From contig CAVUBD010000018.1 of assembly GCA_963739615.1 (NCBI GenBank), positions 75,878-139,877 on the forward strand: DNA of 64,000 nucleotides, written 5' to 3'. Below, piece by piece: positions 45,769 to 55,382 of the stretch; the stretch's first letter is position 1; every line of letters begins with the position of its first letter. The notes beneath the pieces are model-generated. The model made no database searches. It saw only the letters and a list, made by a program, of their open reading frames with translations, and was not told the origin of the DNA. Source of the DNA: Palsa-504 sp963739615. GTDB lineage: Bacteria; Actinomycetota; Actinomycetes; Streptosporangiales; Streptosporangiaceae. Made by a program: the position numbers and the translations under genes.

Positions 45769-47334
45769 ATGCGTCCGTCCTACGGGTCCCGCCTGGTCAT
45801 GCCGGTGCGCACGCTGGCCCGGCGGGTCGGGCCGACGATCGCCGGAGGCTGGCGGAGCGCGCTGCGGCAGCACTGGCCGCTGCTCGTCGTGCTGGCGGTG
45901 GCCGCCGCCCTGCGCGTCGTGGTGCTTGAGGCGTACCACCCGGCGCTGATCTTCCCCGACAGCGAGCGGTACCTGCAGTACGCCCAGCAGTACCTGGCCG
46001 GGCACTGGTCTCCGGACTGGCTGCGCACCAGCGGCTACTCGCTGCTGCTCATCCCCGCGGTGCTGGTCCATAACCTGATGGTGGTCGCGCTGGCGCAGCA
46101 CCTGCTCGGGCTGGCGACCGGCGCGGCGATCTACGCCGTTCTCGTCCATTTCGGCAGCCGGCGCTGGATCGCCGCGCTGGGATGCATCCCGGTGCTGTTC
46201 GACCCGCTCCAGCTCGACATCGAGCAGTATGTCCTCACCGACGTCAGCGCGACGTTCCTGATGACCGCCGCGCTGGTCGCGCTGGTGTGGAAGCGCGGCG
46301 CGATCGGCCGGGCGGCGCCGGTGGTCACCGGGCTGCTGCTCGCCGCCGCCACCGACATCAGGCAGTCCGACCTGATCGTGATCGTCCCGGCCGTGATCTA
46401 CCTGGTGGCCGCCGTCCGTCCCTGGCGCCGCCTCGCGGTGCGGGCGTCGCTGCTGCTGGCCGGCTTCCTGCTCCCCGTGCTCGGCTACATGGGGTGGTTC
46501 CAGGCGACCCGCGGCCAGTTCGACTTCGTCAGCTACAACGGCGAGTTCATGTACGGCCGGATCGCGCAGTTCATCGACTGCACCGGCGTGCCGATGCCCT
46601 CCTATGAGCGGCACCTGTGCCCGACGCAGCCGCCGGCCCAGCGCAACCTGGACTTCTACATGTGGGCGCCGCAGTCGCCGCAGGTGACGCTCAAGGCGCC
46701 GCCCGGGATGAGCAAGGACGACATCATCATCGACTTCGACCGGCGGATCATCGAGCACCAGCCGCTGGCCTACCTCAAGGCCCTGGGCGGCGACGCCCTG
46801 TACAGCTTCTCCCCGGTCCGCGGCACCGGACCGGAGCGCTACCCGACCTGGTACCTCACGTTCCACCCGTACTACCCGGTCTACCCGGACGCGGTCGCGA
46901 CCCTGCGGTCGGCCGGTCACACCAGCCCGACCATCGAACCCGCGCTCGCCGGTTTCATGTCCGGCTACGGCCGGTACTTCTACGTGCCGGGCCCGCTGCT
47001 GCTGGCCGGCCTCGCCCTCGGCGCGGCCGGGATGGCCGGGATCGGCCGGGCGCGGCGCAGCGGGCTGCGCGCGCCCTGCCTGCTGTTCACGCTCGGCACC
47101 ATCGCCGCGGTCGAGCCCCCGTTCATCATCGCCCCCTTCGACTGGCGGTACGAGCTGCCGCAGTTCTCGCTGATCCCGATCGCCGCGGTGCTCGGCATCA
47201 CGGCCCTGACCAGTCGCCGCCGCGAGGCGGCCGCCGGTACGCCGCCGGAGCCGGATCCGGCGGCGGTGACCGAGGATATGGGCGCGGCCGCCGCCACCAC
47301 AGCCGGACATCCCGACCTCACCAAGGGGCAGTAG
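45769..47334 (+). CDS. GT-C family membrane glycosyltransferase
   Basis: A 521-residue membrane protein with about ten helices. The first external loop reads HPALIFPDSERYLQYAQQYL, with an acidic residue pair typical of GT39/ArnT-like transferases that use polyprenyl-phosphate sugars. A second conserved stretch is LTDVSATFLMTAALVALVWK. The region from about residue 245 to 390 is a large external domain with Cys pairs (DCTGVPMP, RHLCPTQPP). The C-terminus is a Pro/Ala-rich cytoplasmic tail. It is divergent from the MptB-like gene and probably shares its promoter region (45526-45768). The sugar and acceptor cannot be read. Confidence 0.72.
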   Translation: MRPSYGSRLVMPVRTLARRVGPTIAGGWRSALRQHWPLLVVLAVAAALRVVVLEAYHPALIFPDSERYLQYAQQYLAGHWSPDWLRTSGYSLLLIPAVLVHNLMVVALAQHLLGLATGAAIYAVLVHFGSRRWIAALGCIPVLFDPLQLDIEQYVLTDVSATFLMTAALVALVWKRGAIGRAAPVVTGLLLAAATDIRQSDLIVIVPAVIYLVAAVRPWRRLAVRASLLLAGFLLPVLGYMGWFQATRGQFDFVSYNGEFMYGRIAQFIDCTGVPMPSYERHLCPTQPPAQRNLDFYMWAPQSPQVTLKAPPGMSKDDIIIDFDRRIIEHQPLAYLKALGGDALYSFSPVRGTGPERYPTWYLTFHPYYPVYPDAVATLRSAGHTSPTIEPALAGFMSGYGRYFYVPGPLLLAGLALGAAGMAGIGRARRSGLRAPCLLFTLGTIAAVEPPFIIAPFDWRYELPQFSLIPIAAVLGITALTSRRREAAAGTPPEPDPAAVTEDMGAAAATTAGHPDLTKGQ

Positions 47335-47597
47335 ACGCCAGGCCAGAGACAGAACGTGCGCGCATATCTATGCAGGCTCTGGCATACAGCCAAGGAAAGG
47401 CAGATCGAGTACGTGCGGCCGTGCTGGCCGTGCCGATCTCGGTCTTGGCGTAGATCGTCCTGTTCAGTACGGGCCGGACCGCGGCAGCGGAGGCTGCGAT
47501 ATGGTGCCGGTTGGGACGAGGGCCGCTGACGCCGGGGATGGCCGCCTCGTCCGGATCAGCGGCCCGCCCTATGATCAGGCGGCCAGCGGGAGGACGC

Positions 47598-48140
47598 ATG
47601 GATCCGCTTACCGCCCATCGACGGGGCCAGGACGTCTTCGCCTCGGTGCTGGCGCAGGTGCCTGCCGATCAGGCCGACGCTCCGACGCCGTGCACGGAGT
47701 GGTCGGTGCGTGAGGTCGTTGCCCATGTTATCGCCGGGAACTACCGGCTGGCGGGCAGTGCGCCGCCGCAGGTGCCCGGCGACATCGACGGCTTGATCGC
47801 CGCCCACGCCGCCTCGGCGCAGGCCGCGCACGCGATGCTCGCCGCCCCGCATGGCCTTGACCAGCTTTACGAGTTCCCCATCGGGTCGTTGCCCGGTGCT
47901 GTCGCCGCCCGCATGCGGGCCAGGGACGCGCTGGCTCACGGCTGGGACCTGGCGAAGGCAACCGGCCAGTCCACCGACCTCGATCCGGAGCTGGCTGCGG
48001 ATCTGCTCGAGTTTTCCCGGCAGCAGAACCTCGCAGCCCACCGTGGGCCGGGGCGCCGTTTCGCCGCCGAGCAGCCCTGCGATCCGGGTCGCCCGGTGGC
48101 TGACCAGTTCGCGGCGTTCCTGGGGCGGGCTGTCGGATGA
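47598..48140 (+). CDS. TIGR03086-type DinB/maleylpyruvate-isomerase-like protein
   Basis: From ATG 47598 (GGGAGG eight bases upstream) the protein has about 180 residues. It shows TPCTEWSVREVVAHVIAGNY, where the His of the last part is a metal ligand, and ALAHGWDLAKATGQSTDLDP with the second metal His region. The family (mycothiol-dependent maleylpyruvate isomerase N-domain, TIGR03086) binds a divalent metal in a four-helix bundle. Some members use mycothiol, which is found in actinobacteria. The actual reaction is unknown. An upstream in-frame extension to 47511 is open but has no ribosome binding site. Confidence 0.78.
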   Translation: MDPLTAHRRGQDVFASVLAQVPADQADAPTPCTEWSVREVVAHVIAGNYRLAGSAPPQVPGDIDGLIAAHAASAQAAHAMLAAPHGLDQLYEFPIGSLPGAVAARMRARDALAHGWDLAKATGQSTDLDPELAADLLEFSRQQNLAAHRGPGRRFAAEQPCDPGRPVADQFAAFLGRAVG

Positions 48141-48266
48141 CGGCCAATCGCCCGCCACGGGGTTAACTCGCCGCGCGGCCGGCCGTGGCGGCCGGGAAAA
48201 TCGGTCGCCGTCGAGGCCCTCCGTCGGGCACCATAGCCAGGCTGGCTGCTCGGAACGGGGGAACAG

Positions 48267-50105
48267 ATGACTACGCCTGAACTTAGTCGCGGCTCACCGG
48301 CCAGGAAACGGGCGGTGCTGCTCGTGCTGCGCTACTACGGCCGCCAGATGGTCAGGCTCCGGCGCTTCACGGTGCCCGGGATGCTGCTGCCCGCGCTGGG
48401 AAACACGTGCATCTTCTATATCGCGCCGCTGATCGTCGCTCAACTGGTCGGCCGCCTGGCCAGCCACGGGTCCATCGGCATCGGCGCGGCGATGCCGTAT
48501 GTGCTCGCCTTCGCAGGGATTCTGCTTTTCGCCGAGATCCTGTGGCGGATCGGCCTGCACTGCATGAACCGCCTCGACGGCCGCGGGATCGAGAACCTCT
48601 ACATGATCGGCATGGACGAACTGCTGGCGAAGGACGCCGCGTTCTTCCACGACAACTTCGCCGGTTCGCTGACCAAGCGGGTGCTGAGCTTCGCTTCCCG
48701 GTTCGAGGATTTTACCGACAACCTGGTGTTCAACATCGTCGGCAGCCTCGTGCCGCTGGTGTTCGCGTCGGTGGTGCTGTGGCGCTACGACCCGTTGCTC
48801 GTCGCCGGGCTCATCGGCCTGATCGCGATTACCGGTGCCGGTATCGCACCGCTGATCCGCCGTCGTCAGAAGCTCGTCGACCAGCGCGAGGAAGCGGTCG
48901 CGCGCGTGTCCGGGCACGTCGCCGACAGCCTGATGAACATGGACACGATCCGCGCGTTCGCGGCCGAGGACGGGGAGGCCGCCGAGCACAGGTCGCGGGT
49001 CGCCGACCAGCGGCGCAAGTCGCTGCGGTCATGGGACTACGGGAACCTGCGCATCGACGCGCTGGTCGGGCCGGCGTCCGTGCTGACCAACGTGCTCGGC
49101 CTGCTGCTCGCGGTCGCGCTCGGCGGAGGCGAGCACGGAATCGAGGCGATCATCGTGGCCTTCACCTACTACTCCAACGCGACGCGGATCATGTTCGAGT
49201 TCAACCAGATCTACCGCCAGCTGGAGAGCTCGCTGACCGAAGCCGCGCAGTTCACCGAGTTGCTGCTGACACCGCCGGCGGTGGTCGACCCGGTCGTGCC
49301 CGAGCCGCTGCGGCCGACGGCGAGCGACGTCCGCTTCGAGCGCGTGTCGTTCGCGCACGCGGGCGGACCGCCGTTGTTCACCGGCCTCGACCTCGCCGTG
49401 CCCGACGGGACCAGGCTCGGCCTGGTCGGCCGGTCAGGCGGCGGCAAGAGCACCCTGGCCCGCCTGCTGCTGCGGATGATGGATGTCCAGGAGGGCCGGA
49501 TCCTGATCGGCGGGCAGGACATCGCCAGGCTGCGCCAGTCGGATCTGCGCAGCCTGATCGCCTACGTGCCGCAGGACCCTGCGATGTTCCACCGGACGCT
49601 GCGTGACAACATCGCGTTCGCGCGTCCGCGTGCGACCGACGCGGAGATCCGCCAGGCGGCGCAGGCGGCGCACGTGACAGAGTTCGCCGGCGCCCTGCCG
49701 GACGGATTCGACACGATGGTCGGCGAGCGTGGCGTGAAGCTGTCCGGCGGGCAGCGGCAGCGAGTCGCGCTGGCCCGGGCGATCCTGCGTGACGCGCCGA
49801 TCCTGCTGCTCGACGAGGCGACCAGCGCGCTGGACTCCGAGAGCGAGCTCCTGGTCCAGCAGGCGCTGTGGCGGCTCATGCAGGACCGGACCGCGCTCGT
49901 GGTCGCGCACCGGCTGAGCACGGTCGCGCGCATGGACCAGCTCGTCGTGCTCGACCACGGCCGGATCGCCGAGAAGGGCACGCACCAGGAACTGCTCCGT
50001 CTCGGCGGGACCTACGCCCGGCTGTGGCAGCATCAGTCCGGCGGCTTCCTGGACGAGGACATGACGACCGCGGCGCTTCCGGAGGCCCCGAGGCTGAGCG
50101 CCTGA
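48267..50105 (+). CDS. ABC transporter, fused permease and ATPase
   Basis: A 612-residue half-transporter of the exporter type. Six hydrophobic segments occupy residues 1-320; the nucleotide-binding domain follows with LVGRSGGGKSTLARLLLRMM (Walker A), IAYVPQDPAMFHRTLRDNIA (Q-loop), KLSGGQRQRVALARAIL (signature), ILLLDEATSALD (Walker B) and VVAHRLSTVARM (switch His). It should act as a homodimer that exports a lipid, peptide or drug. GGGGGAACAG precedes ATG 48267. Several positions match MsbA/lipid-exporter types, but the substrate cannot be inferred. It stands alone and intact. Confidence 0.9.
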   Translation: MTTPELSRGSPARKRAVLLVLRYYGRQMVRLRRFTVPGMLLPALGNTCIFYIAPLIVAQLVGRLASHGSIGIGAAMPYVLAFAGILLFAEILWRIGLHCMNRLDGRGIENLYMIGMDELLAKDAAFFHDNFAGSLTKRVLSFASRFEDFTDNLVFNIVGSLVPLVFASVVLWRYDPLLVAGLIGLIAITGAGIAPLIRRRQKLVDQREEAVARVSGHVADSLMNMDTIRAFAAEDGEAAEHRSRVADQRRKSLRSWDYGNLRIDALVGPASVLTNVLGLLLAVALGGGEHGIEAIIVAFTYYSNATRIMFEFNQIYRQLESSLTEAAQFTELLLTPPAVVDPVVPEPLRPTASDVRFERVSFAHAGGPPLFTGLDLAVPDGTRLGLVGRSGGGKSTLARLLLRMMDVQEGRILIGGQDIARLRQSDLRSLIAYVPQDPAMFHRTLRDNIAFARPRATDAEIRQAAQAAHVTEFAGALPDGFDTMVGERGVKLSGGQRQRVALARAILRDAPILLLDEATSALDSESELLVQQALWRLMQDRTALVVAHRLSTVARMDQLVVLDHGRIAEKGTHQELLRLGGTYARLWQHQSGGFLDEDMTTAALPEAPRLSA

Positions 50106-50213
50106 GCCCTCGCCGCGGACCTATGCCGTTCACCGGTCACCGCATCGCCGCGGTCGGCAACCTCGTCCGTGTCAGTGACGAGGCCCGCACTGGCGGGACC
50201 GCCCGCAGCCTGC

Positions 50214-52631
50214 TCATACGTATTCGCGTCGGCGCATCCAGGCCAGGGTCGCCCAGCCCCAGACCGGAGGCAGGTAGGCGGTGAAGAACCGCTGGATGAG
50301 CACGGCCGCGACGGCCTGATCCTGGGGAATGCCTGCGCTGGTGAGCCCCGCGATCAGGCCGGCCTCCACGACGCCGAGGCCGCCCGGCACGGGGACGGCG
50401 CCGCCGAGGATGGCGGCCAGCGTGTTGACGGTGATCAGCGTGGCGATGCTGACATGCTCTCCGACCGCGTGCACCGCCGCTCCCAGGGCCAGGATGACCA
50501 GCAGCTGGGCCACGGTGGAGCCGACCAGCACATAGACGATCTTGTGCGGCTCGGCGGCGATCGTCTTGACGTTGGCCCAGATGTTCAGCAGGACCGGGCG
50601 GATCCTGCGGCTGACCAGCCGGCGGAGCCTGGGTACCAGGGCGATCAGCGCGAGGGCGATCCCGGCGGCGAGGATGACCGCGAGGATGATCCAGACCGCG
50701 GCCTGGCGGTCGCCGGAAGGCGAGGGGGCGTGGAAGGACCCGGTGGCGAACGGGAGGGCGATGAGGAAGAGCAAGCTTTTGACAGTCCAGCTGGCCGTGG
50801 TCGCGATGACGCCGGCGCTGACCGCGGCCTCGGCGGCATACCCCTGGCGCTGGAAGAACCTGACCCGGAGGGCGAACACGGCGACGTCGCCGCCGACCAG
50901 CGCGGTGAAGGTGTTGGATGTCTCCAGGGCGACGCACCGGCCGAACGGGAGCTGGCCGGCCGCGGCGCCGAGCAGCGCCCAGCCCTCGGCGACCACCGGG
51001 AGCTCAGCGAAGACGAACGTCAGCGCCACCCATCCCCAGCTGGCGCCCTTGATAGCGGCCACGGAGTCACCGGCACCGGACAGGATCCCGATGATCGCCC
51101 AGATCCCGATCAGCGAGCCGACGGCGAACAGCAGGTTGGCCCAGCTGACACGTTTGGCCTCCGCGAGCTTCGGCACCTCGATCCCGGTCCCGCTGGCGAT
51201 GCCTTCCCGCAGCCGGGACAGCAGGTCCTTGTGATCCTTGAGCGCGGCCACGGTGCCCGGGTCCAGCGCCGAGCGCTGCAGGTGCACCAGGGCGCCGCGG
51301 GCGGCGGCGGCATCGAGGACCCGGACGGCCGCCGCGGCCGTACGTTCGGCGCCCGCACGAACGGCCAGCGCGCCCAGCGCGGCAGCTTGGTCGGTGTCGA
51401 GGCGGCTGGCCGGAGCCGAGGCGGACGCGCGGCGGAAGTTCCGGATGCAGATGCCCCGATCCGACACGATAATGGTATCGCCGCCGAGCGCCCCGTGGGC
51501 GAGGCGGGCGTCGCGCAGCCGTAGCGCGGCCAGCAGGATCTCATCTATGGTGCCGTCGGTAAGGTCGGCGCCGTCGGCCTGCGAAAGGGCATGACCCGCG
51601 GGCACCCTGGTGACGAGCGCCGCGTCGTCGCTGGGTCCGAACCGGCCGGCGGCGAGCACGTCAGGCACGAGTACTCCGGCGCGCCCGGCCATCAACGTGA
51701 GGTAGGCCTCGTGCTCGACCTGCTGCAGGCGATCCAGGATCAGGGTGGGCCCCGAATCCCGGTAGACGGCAAATCGCCACAGTTTGGCCAGCACCCGGGC
51801 GTCGGACGCGTCCCGGCCGTAGACAGCCAGCCCGACCGGCTCGCCCGCCGGGTCCCGGCCGGTGAACTGCTCGACGCCCCAGACCTGGCGGGAAGCCCGG
51901 GTAATATCCCGGACCGCGATGTTCAGGTCCGTGATCCACGCGGTGACCTCCGCCGCAGACGGCAGGCCCAGGGGTGAGCCCACGGCCAGGTGCAGGCCCG
52001 CGGCGACGCCCCAGCCGAGCGCCATGCTGGAGACGGCGTTCACCGGCAGCGCATAGCCGCCGGAGACCGCGGTCAGCACGGCCACGGCGACCAGGAACCA
52101 TACCAGCCGGTGCAGCGGACGGCTCAGATAGGGAAGCGCGGTGGCGGCCACGGCGACCGCGACCGCGATCTGCGTGACCGGGTAACCGGTGTTCAGCCCG
52201 GAAAGCTCACCGACCGGCGGACGCCCGGCCGCCGGGCCGAGAACGGCGCCGAGCACGATGCACACGCCCCAGGTCACCACGGCGGCCGCAGCTGTCCACC
52301 GGACCGCGGTCAGCCGCGGCACCATCAGCCCGATGATGACCAGCAGCACGCTAACCCCGGCTGAACCGAGCCAGAAGACCGTGGTGACCAGCCAGCTGAT
52401 CGCCTCGGGCGGCGGGTGCACAGCGTGCACGATGCTCAGCTCGGCCGCGGAGTTGGCCCGCATGACCGGGATGGACACCGCTACTACTATGACCGCGAGC
52501 CCCAGCCGGAATGCGTCAGATGCCCGCCGCCTGGTGGTGCCCCCGCCCCGCGGTCCCAGCACCGCCGCGCGCAGCCGCTCCGCCAGCTGATGGTGCGCCC
52601 CGGGAGCACCCTCGCTTGTCGCTGCGGCCAT
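50214..52631 (-). CDS. LPG-synthase-like membrane protein with kinase-like middle domain
   Basis: An 805-residue protein in three parts. Residues 1-215 have about seven hydrophobic helices. Residues 220-440 resemble a degenerate protein-kinase or aminoglycoside-phosphotransferase fold (RLQQVEHEAYLTLMAGRAGV, LRDARLAHGALGGDTIIVSD, RLDTDQAAALGALAVRAG). Residues 490-800 match the membrane domain of the lysylphosphatidylglycerol synthase/UPF0104 family (ALETSNTFTALVGGDVAVFA, AILGGAVPVPGGLGVVEAGL). That domain flips or synthesises modified lipids. The catalytic Asp of a true kinase is not convincing. AGGAGG precedes ATG 52631. It is divergent from the PAP2 phosphatase gene, another lipid enzyme. 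Confidence 0.8.
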   Translation of the reverse strand: MAAATSEGAPGAHHQLAERLRAAVLGPRGGGTTRRRASDAFRLGLAVIVVAVSIPVMRANSAAELSIVHAVHPPPEAISWLVTTVFWLGSAGVSVLLVIIGLMVPRLTAVRWTAAAAVVTWGVCIVLGAVLGPAAGRPPVGELSGLNTGYPVTQIAVAVAVAATALPYLSRPLHRLVWFLVAVAVLTAVSGGYALPVNAVSSMALGWGVAAGLHLAVGSPLGLPSAAEVTAWITDLNIAVRDITRASRQVWGVEQFTGRDPAGEPVGLAVYGRDASDARVLAKLWRFAVYRDSGPTLILDRLQQVEHEAYLTLMAGRAGVLVPDVLAAGRFGPSDDAALVTRVPAGHALSQADGADLTDGTIDEILLAALRLRDARLAHGALGGDTIIVSDRGICIRNFRRASASAPASRLDTDQAAALGALAVRAGAERTAAAAVRVLDAAAARGALVHLQRSALDPGTVAALKDHKDLLSRLREGIASGTGIEVPKLAEAKRVSWANLLFAVGSLIGIWAIIGILSGAGDSVAAIKGASWGWVALTFVFAELPVVAEGWALLGAAAGQLPFGRCVALETSNTFTALVGGDVAVFALRVRFFQRQGYAAEAAVSAGVIATTASWTVKSLLFLIALPFATGSFHAPSPSGDRQAAVWIILAVILAAGIALALIALVPRLRRLVSRRIRPVLLNIWANVKTIAAEPHKIVYVLVGSTVAQLLVILALGAAVHAVGEHVSIATLITVNTLAAILGGAVPVPGGLGVVEAGLIAGLTSAGIPQDQAVAAVLIQRFFTAYLPPVWGWATLAWMRRREYV

Positions 52632-52874
52632 CAGGCTCCTCCTACGCGGTCCGACCCGATGGACAGGTCACCCCTTATCCTGGACCATCACCGGCTGGCG
52701 GGGAATCGGGTTCTGACGAAGAGCCCGGCGCGGCGAGGAGGAACTCGGCGCGATGCAGAAGACCGTGCCGCGTGCGATGTCAAACGCCAGTTGCCGTCCT
52801 ATTGTGGCTGCAGGATGGCATCCGCGGTCAGCCAGCCGGGGTGGCCGAAACACGCCCGATCGGGGTCCCGCTCG

Positions 52875-53639
52875 ATGATCTCACTTGAATCATGGTGGTG
52901 GCCGAAGCGGCCGGCCCGGGTTCCGGGGGCCTGGACGGCCGGACTTCTGGCTGGCCTGGGAGCAGTGCTATTCGGCGTTTCGGCGGTCTTGCTCAAGATA
53001 GGAACGGCCGGCTGGGATGAGAGCCTGTTCCGGCTGCTCAACAGCGTCCCGGCGGCCGCCGCATCGGTACTGACACCGTTGTCGTATCTGTTCCGGCCGG
53101 CGGGCATCATCATCGTCGTCGCGCTGACCGTCGTCTACGTCCTGGCCAGAAACCGGAGCATCCTGCCGGTGGTGGCCGGAGCCGCGGCCGCCGGCGCCGC
53201 ATGGCTGCTGGCGCATGCGGCGAAGGCCATTGCCGACCGGGCCCGGCCCTACCAGGTCATGGCCGACGCGGTGCTGCGGCAGCAGCCTGCGCACGGCACG
53301 AGCTTTCCCTCCAGCCACACCGCCGTCACCCTGGCGGTCACGATTGCACTCGTGCCGTTCCTGGCCCGGCCGCTCGCCGCGGCGGGGATCGGGTATGCCG
53401 TCCTGGTGGGCTGGTCCCGGATATACCTGGGGGTGCACTATCCCCTGGACGTCCTGGGCGCAGCAGGTATCGGCACGGCCACGGGAGGTGTGATCTTGCT
53501 GGCGCTCGGGACACTGCTCCGCCGCGCAGGCCGGGCAGCGAACGGTCACACGTCGCTACGGGAGCCCGGGCCACCGGGGCCGACGCGGGAGCCCCGCCAG
53601 GGACACAGCAGCCAGTTAGCGGGAGCCACCTGGGGGTAA
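52875..53639 (+). CDS. PAP2-family phosphatase, membrane-bound
   Basis: From ATG 52875 the protein has about 254 residues and six hydrophobic segments. The phosphatase motifs are complete: KAIADRARPY (motif 1), FPSSHTAVTLAV (motif 2) and SRIYLGVHYPLDVLGA (motif 3 with the nucleophilic His). The family removes phosphate from phosphatidate or polyprenyl pyrophosphates at the membrane. Its last codons and stop (TAA 53637-53639) lie at the very end of an IS66 element: the terminal GTAAG supplies the stop. The original C-terminus may therefore have been longer. The hydrophilic tail is Pro/Gly-rich and not essential to the fold. Confidence 0.85.
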   Translation: MISLESWWWPKRPARVPGAWTAGLLAGLGAVLFGVSAVLLKIGTAGWDESLFRLLNSVPAAAASVLTPLSYLFRPAGIIIVVALTVVYVLARNRSILPVVAGAAAAGAAWLLAHAAKAIADRARPYQVMADAVLRQQPAHGTSFPSSHTAVTLAVTIALVPFLARPLAAAGIGYAVLVGWSRIYLGVHYPLDVLGAAGIGTATGGVILLALGTLLRRAGRAANGHTSLREPGPPGPTREPRQGHSSQLAGATWG

Positions 53640-54017
53640 GTAATCGGTGAACCTGTGGAGGCATGCGGATGTAACCATTCGGCGCAGGGCTTGGAGCCGG
53701 GGTGCGGCGACGGGTTGCTGGATGCGGGCTGGCGTCCTGAGGTTACGGATCGTCGGCGGCGCGGCGGGCGCGGCTGGCGGGGGTCCAGGGCAGGAACGGG
53801 TCGAGCTGATCGCCGGCGGGGGGCTTGCCGCTGTTGCGTGCGCATGCCGTGAGGTAGCCGGTGAGCTGGTGCAGGGACTCGATGTCGTTCTGGGCGGCGG
53901 TCGCGGTGATGGTCCAGATGTCGGCGGCGAGGCGGGCGGCCCAGGCGGCGCCGGAGCCGTAGAAGTTCTTGCGTCCGATGACGGGTGTCCGAAGCGCGCG
54001 TTCTGCCCCGTTATTGT

Positions 54018-54041
54018 CCTTATGCCGATATCGGCATAAGG
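54018..54041. repeat. 24-bp perfect palindrome next to the left RIT end
   Basis: CCTTATGCCGAT and its reverse complement ATCGGCATAAGG are joined without a spacer. It lies between the IS66 sequence and the left RIT inverted repeat and is absent from the right end. TTATGCCG within it is the same octamer that recurs in both RIT ends, so it is likely a recombinase-binding site. Confidence 0.75.
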
Positions 54042-54043
54042 AT

Positions 54044-54136
54044 AATTATGCCGTTGTCGCGGTTATGCCGATGTTGACGGTTCCCGGCCGTTCCGCTGCT
54101 GGTCAGGGCGGTGCTCTCGCCGCGTAGTGCGGCATA
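54044..54136. repeat. RIT left terminal inverted repeat, 93 bp
   Basis: It begins AATTATGCCGTTGTCGCGGT and ends GTAGTGCGGCATA. It matches the right end (57307-57399) in inverted orientation with two mismatches. It contains TTATGCCG at 54046 and 54063 and the inverted octamer near its inner edge. Confidence 0.9.
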
Positions 54137-54190
54137 ACTGCCGTGTGAGTGATGCTCTTCTCATTCCGCTGTCGTGGAGAGGAGATCGTC

Positions 54191-55382
54191 ATGGGACGTC
54201 TGGCGTCAGCAGAGGGAAGACCGGGGCTGGAGCAGTATGCGGACGGGTTCGTCGCGGAGCTCGGCCGGCTGGGGTACTCACCGCGGACTTGCGGGGCGCA
54301 GGCCGCGCTGCTGCGGCACCTGGCACGGTGGCTCGATGCCGGGCACGTGCCGCTGTCCGGGCTGAGCAGCGGGGTAGCGGATGAGTACATCGCCGCCCGG
54401 GACCGGTCGTTCCTGCGGTCCGGGCGGGCGCTCGGCCCGCTGCTGGGATACCTGCGCGGGCTCGGCGTCGTTCCGCCGGCAGAGGCCGTCGTGCCGGCGG
54501 AGCCTGCGGGCGTGCTGCTGGCGCGGTTCGGGGAATGGCTGGCCGGCGAGCGGGGCCTGGCCCCGGCCACGGTCCGCAGTTACCTGTGCCAGGCACGCCC
54601 GTTCGCGGTGGCCTGCGCCGGGCAGTTGCCCGCGCTGACTCCTGCCCTGGTCGCGGACCTGGCAACTGCTGGTGCCGCCGGGCTGCGCCCGCGGTCGGCG
54701 CAGGTCCGGGCCGGCGCCGTGCGGGCGCTGCTCCGGTTCCTGTGGCTGGAGGGCCTGACCGGGGTCCCGCTCGCGGGGGCGGCCGGGTCGTTCGCGGCCC
54801 CGGCCGGGGCGGATCCGCCGAAAGGCCTCAGTCCCGGGCAGGCCGGCGAGCTCCTCGCGTTCGTGCGGGCCAGCCCGGGCGGGATCCGGAACGAGCCAGT
54901 GATCGCGCTGATGCTGCGGCTGGCGCTGCGGGCTTCGGAGACTGCCGCGCTGCTGCTGGACGACATCGCCTGGCGGCAGGGGACCGTGACCGTGCGGGGC
55001 AAGGGAAACCGCGCCGACCAGGTTCCCCTGCCGGCCGACGTCGGCGGGCCGCTGGCCCGTTACCTGCGCGACGGCCGCGGCCGGAACCGGGCACCGCCAG
55101 GTGTTCCTGGCGCTCGACGCGCCGCACGGGCCGCTGACCGGGCCGGCGGTGACGAGCGTCGCGGGCCGTGCCCTGCGGGATGCCGGCATCAGCGGGGAGG
55201 GGGCCGCGCACCTGCTGCGGCACACCGCCGCATGCGGCGTGCTCGCGGCCGGCGGCGGGCTCGCCGAGGCCGGGCAGCTGCTGCGCCACGCCGGCCCCCA
55301 GGTGACCGCCGTCTATGCCAGGTCCGACATCACGGCGCTGCGCTCGATCGCGCGGCCCTGGCCGGAAGGGGCACGCTCGTGA
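54191..55382 (+). pseudogene. RIT tyrosine recombinase A, one frameshift
   Basis: From ATG 54191 (GGAGAGGAG upstream) the N-terminal SAM-like DNA-binding domain reads LEQYADGFVAELGRLGYSPR, and a second core-binding part LARFGEWLAGERGLAPATVR. The catalytic domain starts with ALMLRLALRASETAALLLDD (first Arg). Near 55088 a one-base shift occurs; the rest in the other frame has HLLRHTAACGVLAAGG (His-x-x-Arg) and LLRHAGPQVTAVYARSDI (His and nucleophile Tyr). The length (about 397 aa) is typical for the first RIT recombinase. Its stop overlaps the GTG of the second gene. Confidence 0.82.

Noticed and set aside
45760..47310. Minus-strand open frame of 516 codons
   Set aside because: Shadow of the GT-C gene at 45769-47334. 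Composition is Arg/Gly/His-rich without motif.
50169..51524. Plus-strand open frame of 451 codons
   Set aside because: Antisense to the LPG-synthase-like gene; low-complexity Asp/Gly/Arg sequence.
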